From Pacificoceanicola sp049341065 (GTDB taxonomy: Bacteria > Pseudomonadota > Alphaproteobacteria > Rhodobacterales > Rhodobacteraceae): a stretch of DNA of 64,000 nucleotides. A model generated the notes under the pieces. The model was given only the letters and a program-made list of their open reading frames with translations, was not told the DNA's origin and did not search any database. Position numbers and translations under genes: made by a program. The stretch spans positions 23,335 to 87,334 of the forward strand of contig NZ_JBMPIX010000017.1 of NCBI RefSeq assembly GCF_049341065.1. Reading direction: 5' to 3'. Of this stretch, positions 1 to 9,267 are shown piece by piece (the stretch's first letter is position 1; each line of letters begins with the position of its first letter).

Positions 1-447
1 CAGCATCCATTCGCGTGCGGCATCAAGTTCGTCCAGCGTCATTTCCAGCAGGCGCTGGGCGATGTGGGGCGTGCGGCCCATCATGTCTTCGAAGGGCGAT
101 TTGCGGAAGCAGCACATGACCAGATCGGTCGTCGCCACAACGTCATAGGCCGCAGTGTCGCGACCGGGGCGGCCGACGAAATCCGATGGCAGCAAAAGCC
201 CGACCATCTGTGTACGGCCGTCCTCCATTGCCTGGGTCAGGGTCGCGATCCCGGAAACCACGGAGCCGACAAAATCCATGCGGTCACCAGACCAGATCAC
301 CGTCTGACCTGCTTCGAACTTGCGATAATACTTGATCTCTTCAAGCCGCTCGAGTTCATCGCTTTCACAGCGTGCGCAGACGGCCCGATGGCGGATCGGG
401 CAGCTTTCGCATTGCTGCGAGATGGCAAGACTACGTTCATTCAGCAT
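1..447 (-). CDS. fnrL: FnrL, oxygen-sensing Crp/Fnr regulator (5' part, cut by window edge)
   Basis: This is the N-terminal 149 codons of a Crp/Fnr-family regulator; the rest, including the DNA-binding helix-turn-helix, lies beyond the left edge. The start at 447 reads MLNERSLAISQQCESC. Cysteines at residues 13, 16, 24 and 27 (CESC...CARC) fit the [4Fe-4S] cluster ligands of Fnr proteins, and a cyclic-nucleotide-binding-like beta-roll follows (GDRMDFVGSVVSG, LPSDFVG). In Rhodobacter relatives FnrL activates microaerobic and anaerobic genes, including haem synthesis, and sits beside an oxygen-independent coproporphyrinogen oxidase, as here. An FNR box lies just upstream, so autoregulation is likely. 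The family call is firm; regulatory effect is inferred. Confidence 0.93.
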   Translation of the reverse strand, partial: MLNERSLAISQQCESCPIRHRAVCARCESDELERLEEIKYYRKFEAGQTVIWSGDRMDFVGSVVSGIATLTQAMEDGRTQMVGLLLPSDFVGRPGRDTAAYDVVATTDLVMCCFRKSPFEDMMGRTPHIAQRLLEMTLDELDAAREWML

Positions 448-460
448 CGGTCTACTCTTG

Positions 461-474
461 TTGATCTGAGTCAA
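461..474. promoter_or_regulatory. FNR box between fnrL and hemN
   Basis: The sequence TTGATCTGAGTCAA matches the Fnr consensus TTGAT-N4-ATCAA with one mismatch, in the 62-bp gap between divergent fnrL and hemN. It is 13 bp upstream of the fnrL start and 35 bp upstream of the hemN start, so one site could serve both promoters. Confidence 0.8.
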
Positions 475-509
475 GGTCGTGCTCCCCCGATGTAAATAAC
501 CCTACGCGG

Positions 510-1865
510 ATGGACACGCGAACACAACTCGCCCGGCTGGGCCTTTTCGACGCAAAAGTACCACGGTACACCTCTTATCCCACCGCGCCTCATTTTGCCG
601 GGGACGTCGGGCCTGCCCGATTCGCCCAGTGGATTGAAGCACTTCCTGAAGATGGGGATATATCTTTATATTTGCATGTACCTTTTTGCCGCAGGCTGTG
701 CTGGTTCTGTGCCTGCCGCACGCAAGGGACCTCCACACTGAGTCCGGTCGAGGCTTATGTCGAGACTTTGAAGGCAGAACTGGCCTTGTTGCGTCGCCAT
801 TTGCCCAAGGGTGTCAAACTGTCGCGGCTGCATTGGGGCGGGGGGACGCCAACGCTTTTGACGCCCGACATGATGAAGGGCCTGATCGCCGAGATTCGCG
901 CCACGGCAGATTTTGCCGAGAACGCTGAATTCTCGGTCGAGATCGACCCGAACGAGGTGGACGGCGCGCGTCTGGATGTCTTGGCCGCAGGCGGAATGAA
1001 CCGAGCTTCTATCGGGGTGCAGGATTTCGATCCCGAAATTCAAGAAACCATCGGACGACCCCAAGGGTATGAGATCACGCGCAAGGCTGTGGACCTGATC
1101 CGCGAGCGCGGCGTGGCAAGCCTGAACGCCGATATCCTGTTTGGACTGCCGCATCAGTCGCAGGCGCGGATCACGGAAACGGTGCAAAAACTGCTGAGCT
1201 TCAGTCCGGACCGTGTGGCGCTTTATGGCTATGCGCATGTGCCATGGATGGCAAAGCGGCAGCAGATGATCCCCTCGGACGCCTTGCCGACGCCAACAGA
1301 ACGGTTGGACCTGTTCGAGACAGCTCAGCGGCTGTTTCTTTGGGATGGCTATGAAGAGATCGGCATCGACCATTTTGCGCAGCCTTCGGACGGGTTGGCG
1401 ATTGCCAGGAAAACGGGGCGGCTGCGACGCAATTTCCAAGGCTATACCGACGACAGGGCCACGGCGCTGATCGGTATCGGCGCTTCGTCGATTTCGCGTT
1501 TTCCGCAAGGCTTCGCGCAGAACGCCTCGGGGACTTCGGCGCATACCTCTGCGATCCGCGACGGGCAGTTTTCGACGGCCCGGGGGCATGTGTTCAAAGG
1601 CGAGGACCTGTTGCGCAGCCGTTTGATCGAAATGGTCATGTGCGATTTTCGGATCAACGCGGATGAGATCCTGCGGGATTTCGACATTTCGCGCGAGGCA
1701 TTGTTCGCATTGCTCAAGGCTGCCAACGCGAGGTTTGATCACTTGCTGGAGATCACCGACGAGGGGCTGTTCATCCCGCACAAGGTGCGCCCGCTGACAC
1801 GTATCGTGGCGCGGTCCTTTGACGCTTATGATCTGAGCAAGGCGGGCCACAGTTCGGCCATCTGA
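510..1865 (+). CDS. hemN: Oxygen-independent coproporphyrinogen III oxidase
   Basis: A 451-residue radical-SAM enzyme that decarboxylates coproporphyrinogen III to protoporphyrinogen IX without oxygen, in the cytoplasm. The cluster motif is C60-x3-C64-x2-C67 (HVPFCRRLCWFC), followed by C69 as in true HemN rather than HemW-type relatives. The N-terminus has the HemN-like PRYTSYPTAPHF stretch, and WGGGTPT and IGVQDFDP segments follow. Length fits HemN. It is divergent from fnrL and shares the FNR box at 461–474, so induction at low oxygen is likely. Relatives next to fnrL in Rhodobacter are often called hemZ. Confidence 0.95.
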   Translation: MDTRTQLARLGLFDAKVPRYTSYPTAPHFAGDVGPARFAQWIEALPEDGDISLYLHVPFCRRLCWFCACRTQGTSTLSPVEAYVETLKAELALLRRHLPKGVKLSRLHWGGGTPTLLTPDMMKGLIAEIRATADFAENAEFSVEIDPNEVDGARLDVLAAGGMNRASIGVQDFDPEIQETIGRPQGYEITRKAVDLIRERGVASLNADILFGLPHQSQARITETVQKLLSFSPDRVALYGYAHVPWMAKRQQMIPSDALPTPTERLDLFETAQRLFLWDGYEEIGIDHFAQPSDGLAIARKTGRLRRNFQGYTDDRATALIGIGASSISRFPQGFAQNASGTSAHTSAIRDGQFSTARGHVFKGEDLLRSRLIEMVMCDFRINADEILRDFDISREALFALLKAANARFDHLLEITDEGLFIPHKVRPLTRIVARSFDAYDLSKAGHSSAI

Positions 1866-1919
1866 CGGGACGGAATGCGGCGCTCGCTCTTTCAGAGCGT
1901 CGCCCCGCCCACCGTCCCG
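1866..1919. terminator. Large inverted repeat between convergent hemN and yejF
   Basis: Arms CGGGACGG (1866–1873) and CCGTCCCG (1912–1919) enclose a second, imperfect G+C-rich stem around CTCTTTCAGAG. The position between two converging genes suggests a bidirectional terminator, although there is no long T run. Confidence 0.55.
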
Positions 1920-1929
1920 CAGCGATTGA

Positions 1930-3522
1930 CTAAACGGCGATCTCGAAAGCGGCCGAAAGCAGGGTCTTGGTGTAGTCCGTCTGCGGCGCGTCAAAGATAT
2001 CCTGCGCGTTGCCGTATTCGATCACATCGCCTTGTTTCATCACGATGACCTTGTGGCTCATGGCGCGGACGACTTTCAGATCGTGGCTGATGAAGAGATA
2101 GGCGAGGTTGTACTTGCGCTGCAGTGCACGCAGCAGATCGACGATCTGCACCTGAACGGTCATGTCCAAGGCGCTGGTGGGTTCGTCCAGAACCACGAGG
2201 CGTGGGCGCAAGACCATGGCGCGGGCGATGGCGATGCGTTGCCGCTGTCCGCCGGAAAATTCATGTGGATAGCGGTGCATGGTACCCGGGTCGAGGCCGA
2301 CTTCCTGCATGACTTCGGTCACCGCTTCTCGATGTGGGCGCCCGTCGGGCGATCCGTGAACGCCCAGCCCCTCGGCGATGATCTGTTCGCAGGTCATGCG
2401 AGGAGAGAGGCTGCCGAAAGGGTCCTGAAACACGATCTGCATTTCCGAACGCAAACGGCGCAGGTCCTTGGTGGACCAGCTGCGTACATCCTGCCCGCGA
2501 TAGGTAATCCCGCCCTCGGACTGGATCAGGCGCATGATGGCCAGCGCCAGTGTCGTCTTGCCCGAGCCGCTTTCGCCCACGATGCCTATGGTTTCCCCAG
2601 CGCGAACCGCAATCGACGCATCGTTGACGGCCTTCACATATCCGACGGTTTTCTTCAGGAGGCCTTGGTGGATCGGAAACCAGATCTTCAAATGCTCCGT
2701 GCTGGCAATTTCTTCGGCATCATCTTCGACGGGATCCGGCAGCCCGGTGCTTTCGGCGGACAGCAGCATCTGGGTGTACGGGTGCCGGGGGTTGTCAAAA
2801 ATTTCGGCCGTTGCCCCTTGTTCAACGATTTCGCCGTTTTTCATCACACAGACCCGGTCGGCAAATTTCCGCACGATGGTCAGATCGTGGGTGATGAACA
2901 ACATGCTCATGTCTTCGGCCTGCTTCAAATCCGCCAAAAGCTGAAGGATCTGCGCCTGAATGGTCACGTCCAACGCGGTTGTTGGTTCATCAGCGATCAG
3001 CAGGTCAGGTCCGTTTGCCAAGGCCATGGCGATCATGACGCGCTGGCGCTGGCCACCCGAAAGCTGGTGCGGATAGGATGTAAGGCGCGTTTCCGGGTCG
3101 CGAATGCCGACCCTGTTGAGCAGGTCGAGAATGCGAGCGCGCGCTGCGTCGCCGACCAGCCCCTGATGCAGGGCAAGGCTTTCGCCCAGTTGTTTTTCCA
3201 AGGTGTGCAGAGGGTTGAGTGATGTCATCGGCTCTTGGAAGATAAAGCTGATGTCGTTCCCGCGCACCTTGCGCAGCAGTTTTTCCTGAGCGCCGATCAT
3301 CTGCTGGCCCTCGTAGAGGACAGAGCCCTGAACCTCGGCGGAATCGCCCAAAAGCGAGACGGTTGACAGTGCGGTCACGGATTTCCCTGACCCGCTTTCC
3401 CCCACCAGAGCCACGGTTTCACCGCGCCCAACGGTGAACGACACGCCTTTGACCGCCATATTGCTTTGGCCGTCCTGACGGAACGACACCTTCAGGTCCT
3501 TCACTTCGAGGATATTGCTCAT
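1930..3522 (-). CDS. yejF: YejF-type ABC transporter ATPase (two fused ATPase domains)
   Basis: A 530-residue protein carrying two complete ABC ATPase domains. The first has Walker A GESGSGKS at 41–48, signature LSGGQRQR from 154 and Walker B LLIADEP. The second has Walker A GESGSGKT at 316–323 and signature FSGGQRQR at 422–429. The fused arrangement, with tandem oligopeptide-transporter-type domains, is that of YejF. It powers import by the membrane subunits YejB and YejE, and overlaps yejE by 4 nt (3519–3522), so the two are probably translationally coupled. It is the last gene of a yejABEF operon. Substrates of relatives are peptides, including microcin C; the substrate here is not known. 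Confidence 0.92.
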   Translation of the reverse strand: MSNILEVKDLKVSFRQDGQSNMAVKGVSFTVGRGETVALVGESGSGKSVTALSTVSLLGDSAEVQGSVLYEGQQMIGAQEKLLRKVRGNDISFIFQEPMTSLNPLHTLEKQLGESLALHQGLVGDAARARILDLLNRVGIRDPETRLTSYPHQLSGGQRQRVMIAMALANGPDLLIADEPTTALDVTIQAQILQLLADLKQAEDMSMLFITHDLTIVRKFADRVCVMKNGEIVEQGATAEIFDNPRHPYTQMLLSAESTGLPDPVEDDAEEIASTEHLKIWFPIHQGLLKKTVGYVKAVNDASIAVRAGETIGIVGESGSGKTTLALAIMRLIQSEGGITYRGQDVRSWSTKDLRRLRSEMQIVFQDPFGSLSPRMTCEQIIAEGLGVHGSPDGRPHREAVTEVMQEVGLDPGTMHRYPHEFSGGQRQRIAIARAMVLRPRLVVLDEPTSALDMTVQVQIVDLLRALQRKYNLAYLFISHDLKVVRAMSHKVIVMKQGDVIEYGNAQDIFDAPQTDYTKTLLSAAFEIAV

Positions 3523-4625
3523 GAGAAGGTTTTCCTTGGGTCGAAAGCATCGCGCACGCCTTCGAAGATGAAGACCAGCAAGGACAGCATCAGGGCAAAG
3601 ACGGTGAAGGCGGTGAAGGCCAGCCAGGGCGCTTGCAGGTTCTGTTTGGCTTGCAGCGTCAGCTCGCCCAGCGAGGGTGCCGAAGAGGGCAGGCCGAAGC
3701 CGAGAAAATCAAGCCCGGCCAATGTGCTGATCGTTCCGGTAACGATAAAGGGGGCCATGGTCAGCGTTGCGACCATGGCGTTGGGCAGCATGTGGCGGAA
3801 CATGATTTTCCAGTTGGAGACACCCAGCGCCTTGGCGGCGCGCACGTATTCAAGGTTGCGCGCGCGCAGGAATTCGGCCCGCACCACGCCGACAAGCGAG
3901 GTCCAGCCAAAGAGAATCATAAGAACCACCAGCAGCCAGAAACTTCGCCCGAGGATCGCGAACAGGATGATGATCACGTAGATTGACGGCGTCGCACCCC
4001 AAATCTCGATTAGGCGTTGAAAGATCAGATCAAGCCAACCGCCGAAATAGCCTTGAAGGGCGCCGGCGATGATACCGACAAGACTGGCGCAGAGGGTGAC
4101 GATCAAGGTAAATAGGATCGACAGGCGGAAGCCATAGATCACCCGGGCCAGCACATCGCGCTTTGTATCGTCGGTGCCCAGCCAGTTCTGGCTGTTCGGG
4201 GGCAGGGGGGCGGCGCCGGGACGATCCACTGGGGTGTTGAAACTGTAGGGGATCACCGGCCACAGCATCCAGCCCTTCTGGAAATCGCCCTCAAGGGTAT
4301 CGCCGTTGTCCACCGCCTCCATCAGGCCTTCGGGATCGTCAAAGCAGTCTTCGATCCCGCCGGTGCGGATCAGGCATTTCACCTCGGGGTCGCGATAGGC
4401 GGCCTCGGTCTTGAAGTCGCCGCCAAACTCGGTCTCGGGGTAGAAGTTGTAGATCGGGGTGTAATAGTCGCCGCGGTAGTTCACGAGGATGGGTTTGTCG
4501 TTCGCCAGAAACTCGGCAAAAAGCGAGAGGACAAAGAAGACAAGGAAGATCCAGAGCGACCAGAAGGCGCGGCGATTGCGTTTGAAGTTGCGCCAACGGC
4601 GTTGGTTCAGCGGGGACAGGGCCAT
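3519..4625 (-). CDS. yejE: YejE-type ABC transporter permease
   Basis: A 368-residue inner-membrane permease. After a first membrane segment (about residues 20–40) there is a long soluble stretch of about 100 residues typical of YejE, then a binding-protein-dependent-transport permease domain with five further hydrophobic segments. The conserved permease loop is visible as VRAEFLRARNLEYVRAAKALGVSNWKIMFRHMLPN. It pairs with YejB and is energised by YejF. It starts 3 nt after the yejB stop and overlaps yejF by 4 nt, a tight operon. Confidence 0.92.
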   Translation of the reverse strand: MALSPLNQRRWRNFKRNRRAFWSLWIFLVFFVLSLFAEFLANDKPILVNYRGDYYTPIYNFYPETEFGGDFKTEAAYRDPEVKCLIRTGGIEDCFDDPEGLMEAVDNGDTLEGDFQKGWMLWPVIPYSFNTPVDRPGAAPLPPNSQNWLGTDDTKRDVLARVIYGFRLSILFTLIVTLCASLVGIIAGALQGYFGGWLDLIFQRLIEIWGATPSIYVIIILFAILGRSFWLLVVLMILFGWTSLVGVVRAEFLRARNLEYVRAAKALGVSNWKIMFRHMLPNAMVATLTMAPFIVTGTISTLAGLDFLGFGLPSSAPSLGELTLQAKQNLQAPWLAFTAFTVFALMLSLLVFIFEGVRDAFDPRKTFS

Positions 4626-4628
4626 GGC

Positions 4629-5702
4629 TTAACCCTCGCGTTTTTCAAAGTCGATGCGCGGATCGACCAGCACATACATCAGGTCGGACAGGATGTTCAC
4701 CACAAGGCCGATCATGCCAAAAATGAACAAAGTGCCGAAGATCACCGGGTAATCGCGTGCCACGGCTGCCTCGAACCCCAAGCGGCCCAAGCCATCCAGC
4801 GAAAAGATCGTCTCAATGATCAGGCTGCCGGAAAAGAAGACGCCGATGAAGACCGACGGAAAGCCAGCGATCACGATCAACATGGCGTTGCGGAAAACGT
4901 GGCCGTAAAGAACTTTGCTTTCGGCAAGGCCCTTGGCGCGGGCGGTCATGACGTAGTGCTTCTTGATCTCGTCCAGAAAGCTGTTCTTGGTCAGCAGGGT
5001 CAGCGTGGCAAAGGCCGCGATGGTCGAGGCGATGACCGGAAGGGCGATGTGCCAGAAGTAGTCGGCAACCTTGCCGAGCAGGCTCAGCTCATCGAAATTG
5101 TCTGATGTCAGGCCGCGCAAAGGGAAAATTTGCCAATAACTGCCGCCCGCAAACAGCACCAGCAGCAGGATGGCGAACAGGAACCCGGGGATGGCATAGG
5201 CGACGATGATCGCCCCCGAGGTCCAGGTGTCAAAGCTGGTGCCGTCATGCACGGCTTTGCGAATGCCCAAGGGGATCGAGACGATATATGCAATGAGCGT
5301 AGACCAAAGGCCAAGGCTGATCGAAACGGGCATCTTTTCGATCACGAGGTCAATCACGCTGATCGATCGAAAGTAGCTTTCGCCAAAATCGAAGCGCATG
5401 TAGTTCCACAGCATGTTCAAAAAGCGTTCCAGCGGCGGTTTGTCAAAGCCGAACTCTTTTTCCAGCTGGGCAATGAATTCAGGGGGCAAGCCGCGACGGC
5501 CGACGTTCTCGTCGCCGCCGCCGACCACTTCACCGCCGCCCCCGGCAATGCCTTGAAAGACATCGCCTTCGCCTTCGATCTGGGCAATGATCTGTTCGAT
5601 CGGCCCGCCGGGGACAAATTGCACGAGGGCAAAGTTGATGATCATGATCCCTAGCAAGGTCGGGATGATCAGCAAAAGTCTTCTGAGGATATAGGCGCCC
5701 AT
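4629..5702 (-). CDS. yejB: YejB-type ABC transporter permease
   Basis: A 357-residue inner-membrane permease starting MGAYILRRLLLIIPTLLG, the usual N-terminal helix of DppB/YejB proteins. A Gly-rich loop (GGGGEVVGGGDENVGRRG) precedes the LPPEFIAQLEKEFGFDKP segment; such a loop is normal for YejB. The permease motif is seen as TARAKGLAESKVLYGHVFRNA. It lies 6 nt after the yejA stop and 3 nt before yejE. Confidence 0.92.
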   Translation of the reverse strand: MGAYILRRLLLIIPTLLGIMIINFALVQFVPGGPIEQIIAQIEGEGDVFQGIAGGGGEVVGGGDENVGRRGLPPEFIAQLEKEFGFDKPPLERFLNMLWNYMRFDFGESYFRSISVIDLVIEKMPVSISLGLWSTLIAYIVSIPLGIRKAVHDGTSFDTWTSGAIIVAYAIPGFLFAILLLVLFAGGSYWQIFPLRGLTSDNFDELSLLGKVADYFWHIALPVIASTIAAFATLTLLTKNSFLDEIKKHYVMTARAKGLAESKVLYGHVFRNAMLIVIAGFPSVFIGVFFSGSLIIETIFSLDGLGRLGFEAAVARDYPVIFGTLFIFGMIGLVVNILSDLMYVLVDPRIDFEKREG

Positions 5703-5708
5703 TTCGGA

Positions 5709-7604
5709 TTAAAGCGCCCCGGCGTCGCGCAGTTTCTGCGCCTTTTCCTCATCCCACCACCAGATCGAGGTTTCGCCCATCGCCAGCGGCGGCGGATTGT
5801 CGGTGTAGGGCCGGTCAAAGACATCGCGGTATGCGATGTTGTGCGTTCCCTTGTACCACTGCGGCACCCAGATGTGCATGGCGCGCAGCACGCGGTCCAA
5901 TGCGCGCACGGCGATATCCAGTTCTTCGCGCGTCTTGGCATCGGCGATGATGCGGATCAGCTTGTCGACGCCTTCGTTTTGCAACCCGGCGATGTTGACG
6001 GAACCGGGCGTATTGGCCGAGGCCGATCCGAAGATCTGCTGCAACTCATCCCCGGGTGTCTGCGACATCGAGAACCGCTGGGTTACCATGTCGTAGTCGA
6101 AGTTCTTTTCGCGTTCCTGAGATTCGGCGGCGTCCACGCGGTTGTGCGTGGCGTCCACGCCAAGCCGTCTGAGGTTGTCGATAAAGGGGTTGATGATCCG
6201 GTCAAAGCCGGGGGCGTCGTTGAGGATTTCCAGCGTCAGCTTTTCGCCATCCCGGTACCGAAACCCGTCGTCACCAACGATCCAGCCCGCTTCTTCAAGA
6301 AGGGCACCGGCGCGGCGCAGCACGCGGCGGTCAGCAAGGTCATCGGCCTTGGAGACCGCGGGCACAAAAGCCTCTTGGGTAAAGACGGTTTCGGGGAAGT
6401 ATTCGCGCAGCGGTTCCAGCAGCGCCAGCTCGGCCTCGGACGGCATACCCGAGGCTTGAAGCGTCGGAGAGTTTTCCCAGAAGCTGTCGGTTCGCTCGTA
6501 AAGTCCGTAGAACAGGCTTTCATTCGACCATTCAAAGTTGAAGGCCATGCCGATGGCTTGGCGTACCCGGGAATCCTGGAATTTGTCGCGGCGCAGGTTG
6601 AACCAGAAACCCTGTGTGCCTGCAGGGCGGCCATCGGGCAGGGTCTCACGCTTGACATAGCCTTGTTGGACGGCCGGGAAATCATACCCGGTGGCCCAAT
6701 CCTTGGAGGTATATTCCTCGCGGAAGTAATAGGCGCCACCTTTGAAGGCCTCGAGAGCGGTGGTGTAGTCAGCGAAATACTCGAACTTGAGAATGTCGAA
6801 ATTGTTGTGTCCGACGTTGACCGGCAGATCCTTGGCCCAATAATCATCGCGCAGTTTGTAGGACACTGACCGCCCCGCATCGATCGCGTTCAGCTTATAG
6901 GGGCCCGACCCAAGCGGCGGTACAAGGCTGCTTTCGGTGAAATCGACGGTCTCGTAATAGGCTTCGGACAGGATCGGGATCCCGCCGGCGGTCATCAGCA
7001 ACTCGCGCAGCGGACCTTTGGGGTCAAAGGTGAATTTCACGGTGTGATCGTCCAGCGCCTCGGCCGATTGGAAGTATTGGAAAGTGGTTTTGAAGCTGGG
7101 GCGGCCCTTGTCCTTCAGGATGTTGAAGGAAAAGACCACGTCCTGTGCTGTGACCGGGGTGCCGTCGCTGAACATCGCCTCGGGGCGCATGTGAAAGATC
7201 ACCCATTCGCGGTTTTCCGGATACTCGAGGCTTTTTGCGACAAGGCCGTACATGGCGTCCGGCTCTTCGAGGTTGCCGGTCATCAGCGTGTCGAAAAAGA
7301 CCGAAGCCCCGATGGCCGCATTGCCCTTGAGAATATAGGGGGTCAGGCTGTCAAAGGTGCCAAAGGCCCAGGTCGAAAACTCGCCGCCCTTCGGCGCGTC
7401 GGGGTTCACATAGTCGAAATGCTCAAAACCCGCGCCATACTTCAAATCGCCAAAGGTCGAGACCCCGTGGGCCTTGATCACCTTGTCCTGAGCCATGGCG
7501 AATGTTGCGGCAAATGCCAAAACCAAAACGCTGAGCGCTGTGATGGCGAAGCCTCGGTTTTTCGGGGCCGGGATGCTTTGAGTGCGGGCGTGTGGTCGTG
7601 TCAT
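5709..7604 (-). CDS. yejA: YejA-type periplasmic peptide-binding protein
   Basis: A 631-residue extracellular solute-binding protein of family 5 (DppA/OppA type). The N-terminus has a positively charged stretch, then a hydrophobic segment (FAITALSVLVLAFAATFAMA) and likely cleavage at AMA-QD. The family-5 signature region GTFDSLTPYILKGNAA and the later FNFEWSNESLFYG segment fit the YejA subgroup. It is the first gene of yejABEF and would deliver peptides to YejBE. Confidence 0.92.
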   Translation of the reverse strand: MTRPHARTQSIPAPKNRGFAITALSVLVLAFAATFAMAQDKVIKAHGVSTFGDLKYGAGFEHFDYVNPDAPKGGEFSTWAFGTFDSLTPYILKGNAAIGASVFFDTLMTGNLEEPDAMYGLVAKSLEYPENREWVIFHMRPEAMFSDGTPVTAQDVVFSFNILKDKGRPSFKTTFQYFQSAEALDDHTVKFTFDPKGPLRELLMTAGGIPILSEAYYETVDFTESSLVPPLGSGPYKLNAIDAGRSVSYKLRDDYWAKDLPVNVGHNNFDILKFEYFADYTTALEAFKGGAYYFREEYTSKDWATGYDFPAVQQGYVKRETLPDGRPAGTQGFWFNLRRDKFQDSRVRQAIGMAFNFEWSNESLFYGLYERTDSFWENSPTLQASGMPSEAELALLEPLREYFPETVFTQEAFVPAVSKADDLADRRVLRRAGALLEEAGWIVGDDGFRYRDGEKLTLEILNDAPGFDRIINPFIDNLRRLGVDATHNRVDAAESQEREKNFDYDMVTQRFSMSQTPGDELQQIFGSASANTPGSVNIAGLQNEGVDKLIRIIADAKTREELDIAVRALDRVLRAMHIWVPQWYKGTHNIAYRDVFDRPYTDNPPPLAMGETSIWWWDEEKAQKLRDAGAL

Positions 7605-7739
7605 GTGCTCTCCCCTGCGTCTTCAGCCATTCTTGGCCTGTTAACCAAGTTATTGGGGTTAGACTGTCATTGATCAAGTTGAGATTGCGTAAACGTGAGA
7701 GATGCGGCGCAACGCGTGTACGACAAGGCGCTTTGCACG

Positions 7740-7777
7740 AAAAAGGGCCACACCCGAAAGGTGCGGCCCTGTTTTTT
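7740..7777. terminator. Bidirectional terminator hairpin downstream of the cytochrome c gene
   Basis: Arms AGGGCCACACC (7744–7754) and GGTGCGGCCCT (7760–7770) pair with one mismatch around loop CGAAA. T runs flank it on both strands (A5 at 7740–7744 for the minus strand, T6 at 7772–7777 for the plus). It lies just after the minus-strand cytochrome c stop at 7793. Confidence 0.85.
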
Positions 7778-7792
7778 AACATCCCGACGGGG

Positions 7793-8305
7793 TTAGCCGC
7801 CAAGAGTTTCGAGGTAAGCGATCAAGTTTGCGCGATCTTCTTCCTTGGGCAGGCCCTTGAAGCCCATCGTGGTGCCCGGAGCCGCTTCTTTCGGGTTGGT
7901 CAGGAAGGTGCTGAGATGCTCGGGTGTCCAGGCATCGCCAATCGCATTCAGCGAGCCAGAGTAGCCAAAGCCCGCGACGCTGCCGATGGCGCGACCGACG
8001 ACACCATTCAGGTGCGGGCCGGTTGCGTCTGTGCCGTCGATCTTGTGGCAAGCCCGGCATTTGCCAAAGACCTTTTCGCCCTTGGCAGGATCGGCCGAGG
8101 CCAGAAGAGTGGCAAAATCGACAGTCTCTACGGGGCCGGTATCCTCACCGCCGCCAACTTCGATCACGTAAGCTGCCTGTTGTTCGCCGCCATGGCCCCC
8201 GCCGGTGTGGTACAGCACTTCCGCGCCCCACTTGCCCAGCAAAAAGACCAGAAATGCGCCGCAGACACCGCCCACGATTTTTGTAAGTGTCATCGTATCC
8301 AGCAT
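7793..8305 (-). CDS. Membrane-anchored c-type cytochrome (class I, c552-like)
   Basis: A 170-residue protein starting MLDTMTLTKIVGG, with one N-terminal membrane segment (about 9–24), a Gly/Ala/Glu linker and a class I cytochrome c domain. The haem site is C83-R-A-C86-H87, and the sixth ligand is probably the Met of GTTMGFKGL. The layout resembles the CycM/c552 electron carriers that link complex III to terminal oxidases in Paracoccus and Rhodobacter. The start was chosen at 8305; a longer upstream frame overlaps pheA on the other strand and looks non-coding. It is divergent from pheA and ends in a strong terminator. Confidence 0.9.
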   Translation of the reverse strand: MLDTMTLTKIVGGVCGAFLVFLLGKWGAEVLYHTGGGHGGEQQAAYVIEVGGGEDTGPVETVDFATLLASADPAKGEKVFGKCRACHKIDGTDATGPHLNGVVGRAIGSVAGFGYSGSLNAIGDAWTPEHLSTFLTNPKEAAPGTTMGFKGLPKEEDRANLIAYLETLGG

Positions 8306-8428
8306 GAGAAGCCCTGTTCGTCTGAAACTTGGTTCGGGCGGGTATCTACGGCTTCCATTCGCGCATGGCAAGGTATAGAAGCCGCGACCAATCGCCCGAT
8401 CCCGATTTATACCCAAGGAAATCCAGCC

Positions 8429-9262
8429 ATGAGCAAGCGTATCGCCTTCCAGGGAGAGCTTGGTGCCTATTCGCATCAGGCCTGCGCCGAGGCCCGCCCG
8501 GATATGGAGGCTCTGCCGTGCAAAACCTTTGAGGATGTGATCGAGGCCGTGCGCAGCGACAGGGCTGAACTGGCGATGCTGCCGGTGGAAAACACCACCT
8601 ACGGGCGGGTTGCGGACATCCATCGCCTGCTGCCGGAAAGTGGGCTGCGGATCGTCGACGAAGCCTTTGTGCGCGTGCATATCAGCCTTATGGCCCTGCC
8701 CGGCGTGCAGATCGAAGAACTGGAAGTCGTGCGCGCCCATCTGGTGCTTCTGCCGCAAGCGCAGGACTTTTTGACGCGCTACGGCATTCGTGGTGAGGCC
8801 GCTGCCGACAGCGCCGGAGCCGCCGCCGAGATCGCGGCAACGAATGATCGGACAGCGGGCGCCCTGGCCTCGGATCTGGCGGCAGAAACGCACGGATTGC
8901 ATATCCTTGCGCGCCACATCGAAGATCACGCCCACAACACCACGCGCTTTTTGATCATGGGCAAGACGCCTGATTTTTCGCGCCGCGGTCAACACGGAAT
9001 GATGACAACTTTTGTCTTTCAGGTGCGCAACATTCCTGCCGCCCTTTACAAGGCCATGGGGGGATTCGCGACCAATGGCGTGAACATGACCAAGCTGGAA
9101 AGCTACATGGTCGGCGGCTCGTTCACCGCGACGCAGTTCTACGCGGATATCGAGGGCCACCCCGACGACGCCAACGTCAAGCGCGCGCTGGAAGAGCTGG
9201 AGTATTTTACCTCGGTGCTGGAAGTACTGGGCGTTTACCCGCGCGATCCGCGCCGCGACTGA
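8429..9262 (+). CDS. pheA: Prephenate dehydratase
   Basis: A 277-residue stand-alone prephenate dehydratase converting prephenate to phenylpyruvate in phenylalanine synthesis. It starts MSKRIAFQGELGAYSHQA at 8429, after an AAGGAA ribosome site. The catalytic region holds LPVENTTYGRV and, later, HNTTRFLIMGK. A C-terminal ACT domain (from about residue 195, TTFVFQVRNIPAALYKAMGGFA) suggests feedback control by phenylalanine. There is no chorismate mutase domain. The frame is open further upstream, but that part overlaps the divergent cytochrome gene. Confidence 0.94.
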   Translation: MSKRIAFQGELGAYSHQACAEARPDMEALPCKTFEDVIEAVRSDRAELAMLPVENTTYGRVADIHRLLPESGLRIVDEAFVRVHISLMALPGVQIEELEVVRAHLVLLPQAQDFLTRYGIRGEAAADSAGAAAEIAATNDRTAGALASDLAAETHGLHILARHIEDHAHNTTRFLIMGKTPDFSRRGQHGMMTTFVFQVRNIPAALYKAMGGFATNGVNMTKLESYMVGGSFTATQFYADIEGHPDDANVKRALEELEYFTSVLEVLGVYPRDPRRD

Positions 9263-9267
9263 AGCCG

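Noticed and set aside
666..1994. A 442-codon minus-strand frame opposite hemN
   Set aside because: No domain and a shadow-like composition; hemN is certain.
5482..5560. Gly-rich insertion in YejB as an anomaly
   Set aside because: A Gly-rich loop at this place is usual in YejB proteins.
7670..7677. TTGATCAA upstream of yejA as a possible FNR box
   Set aside because: The FNR consensus needs four bases between the half-sites; here there are none.
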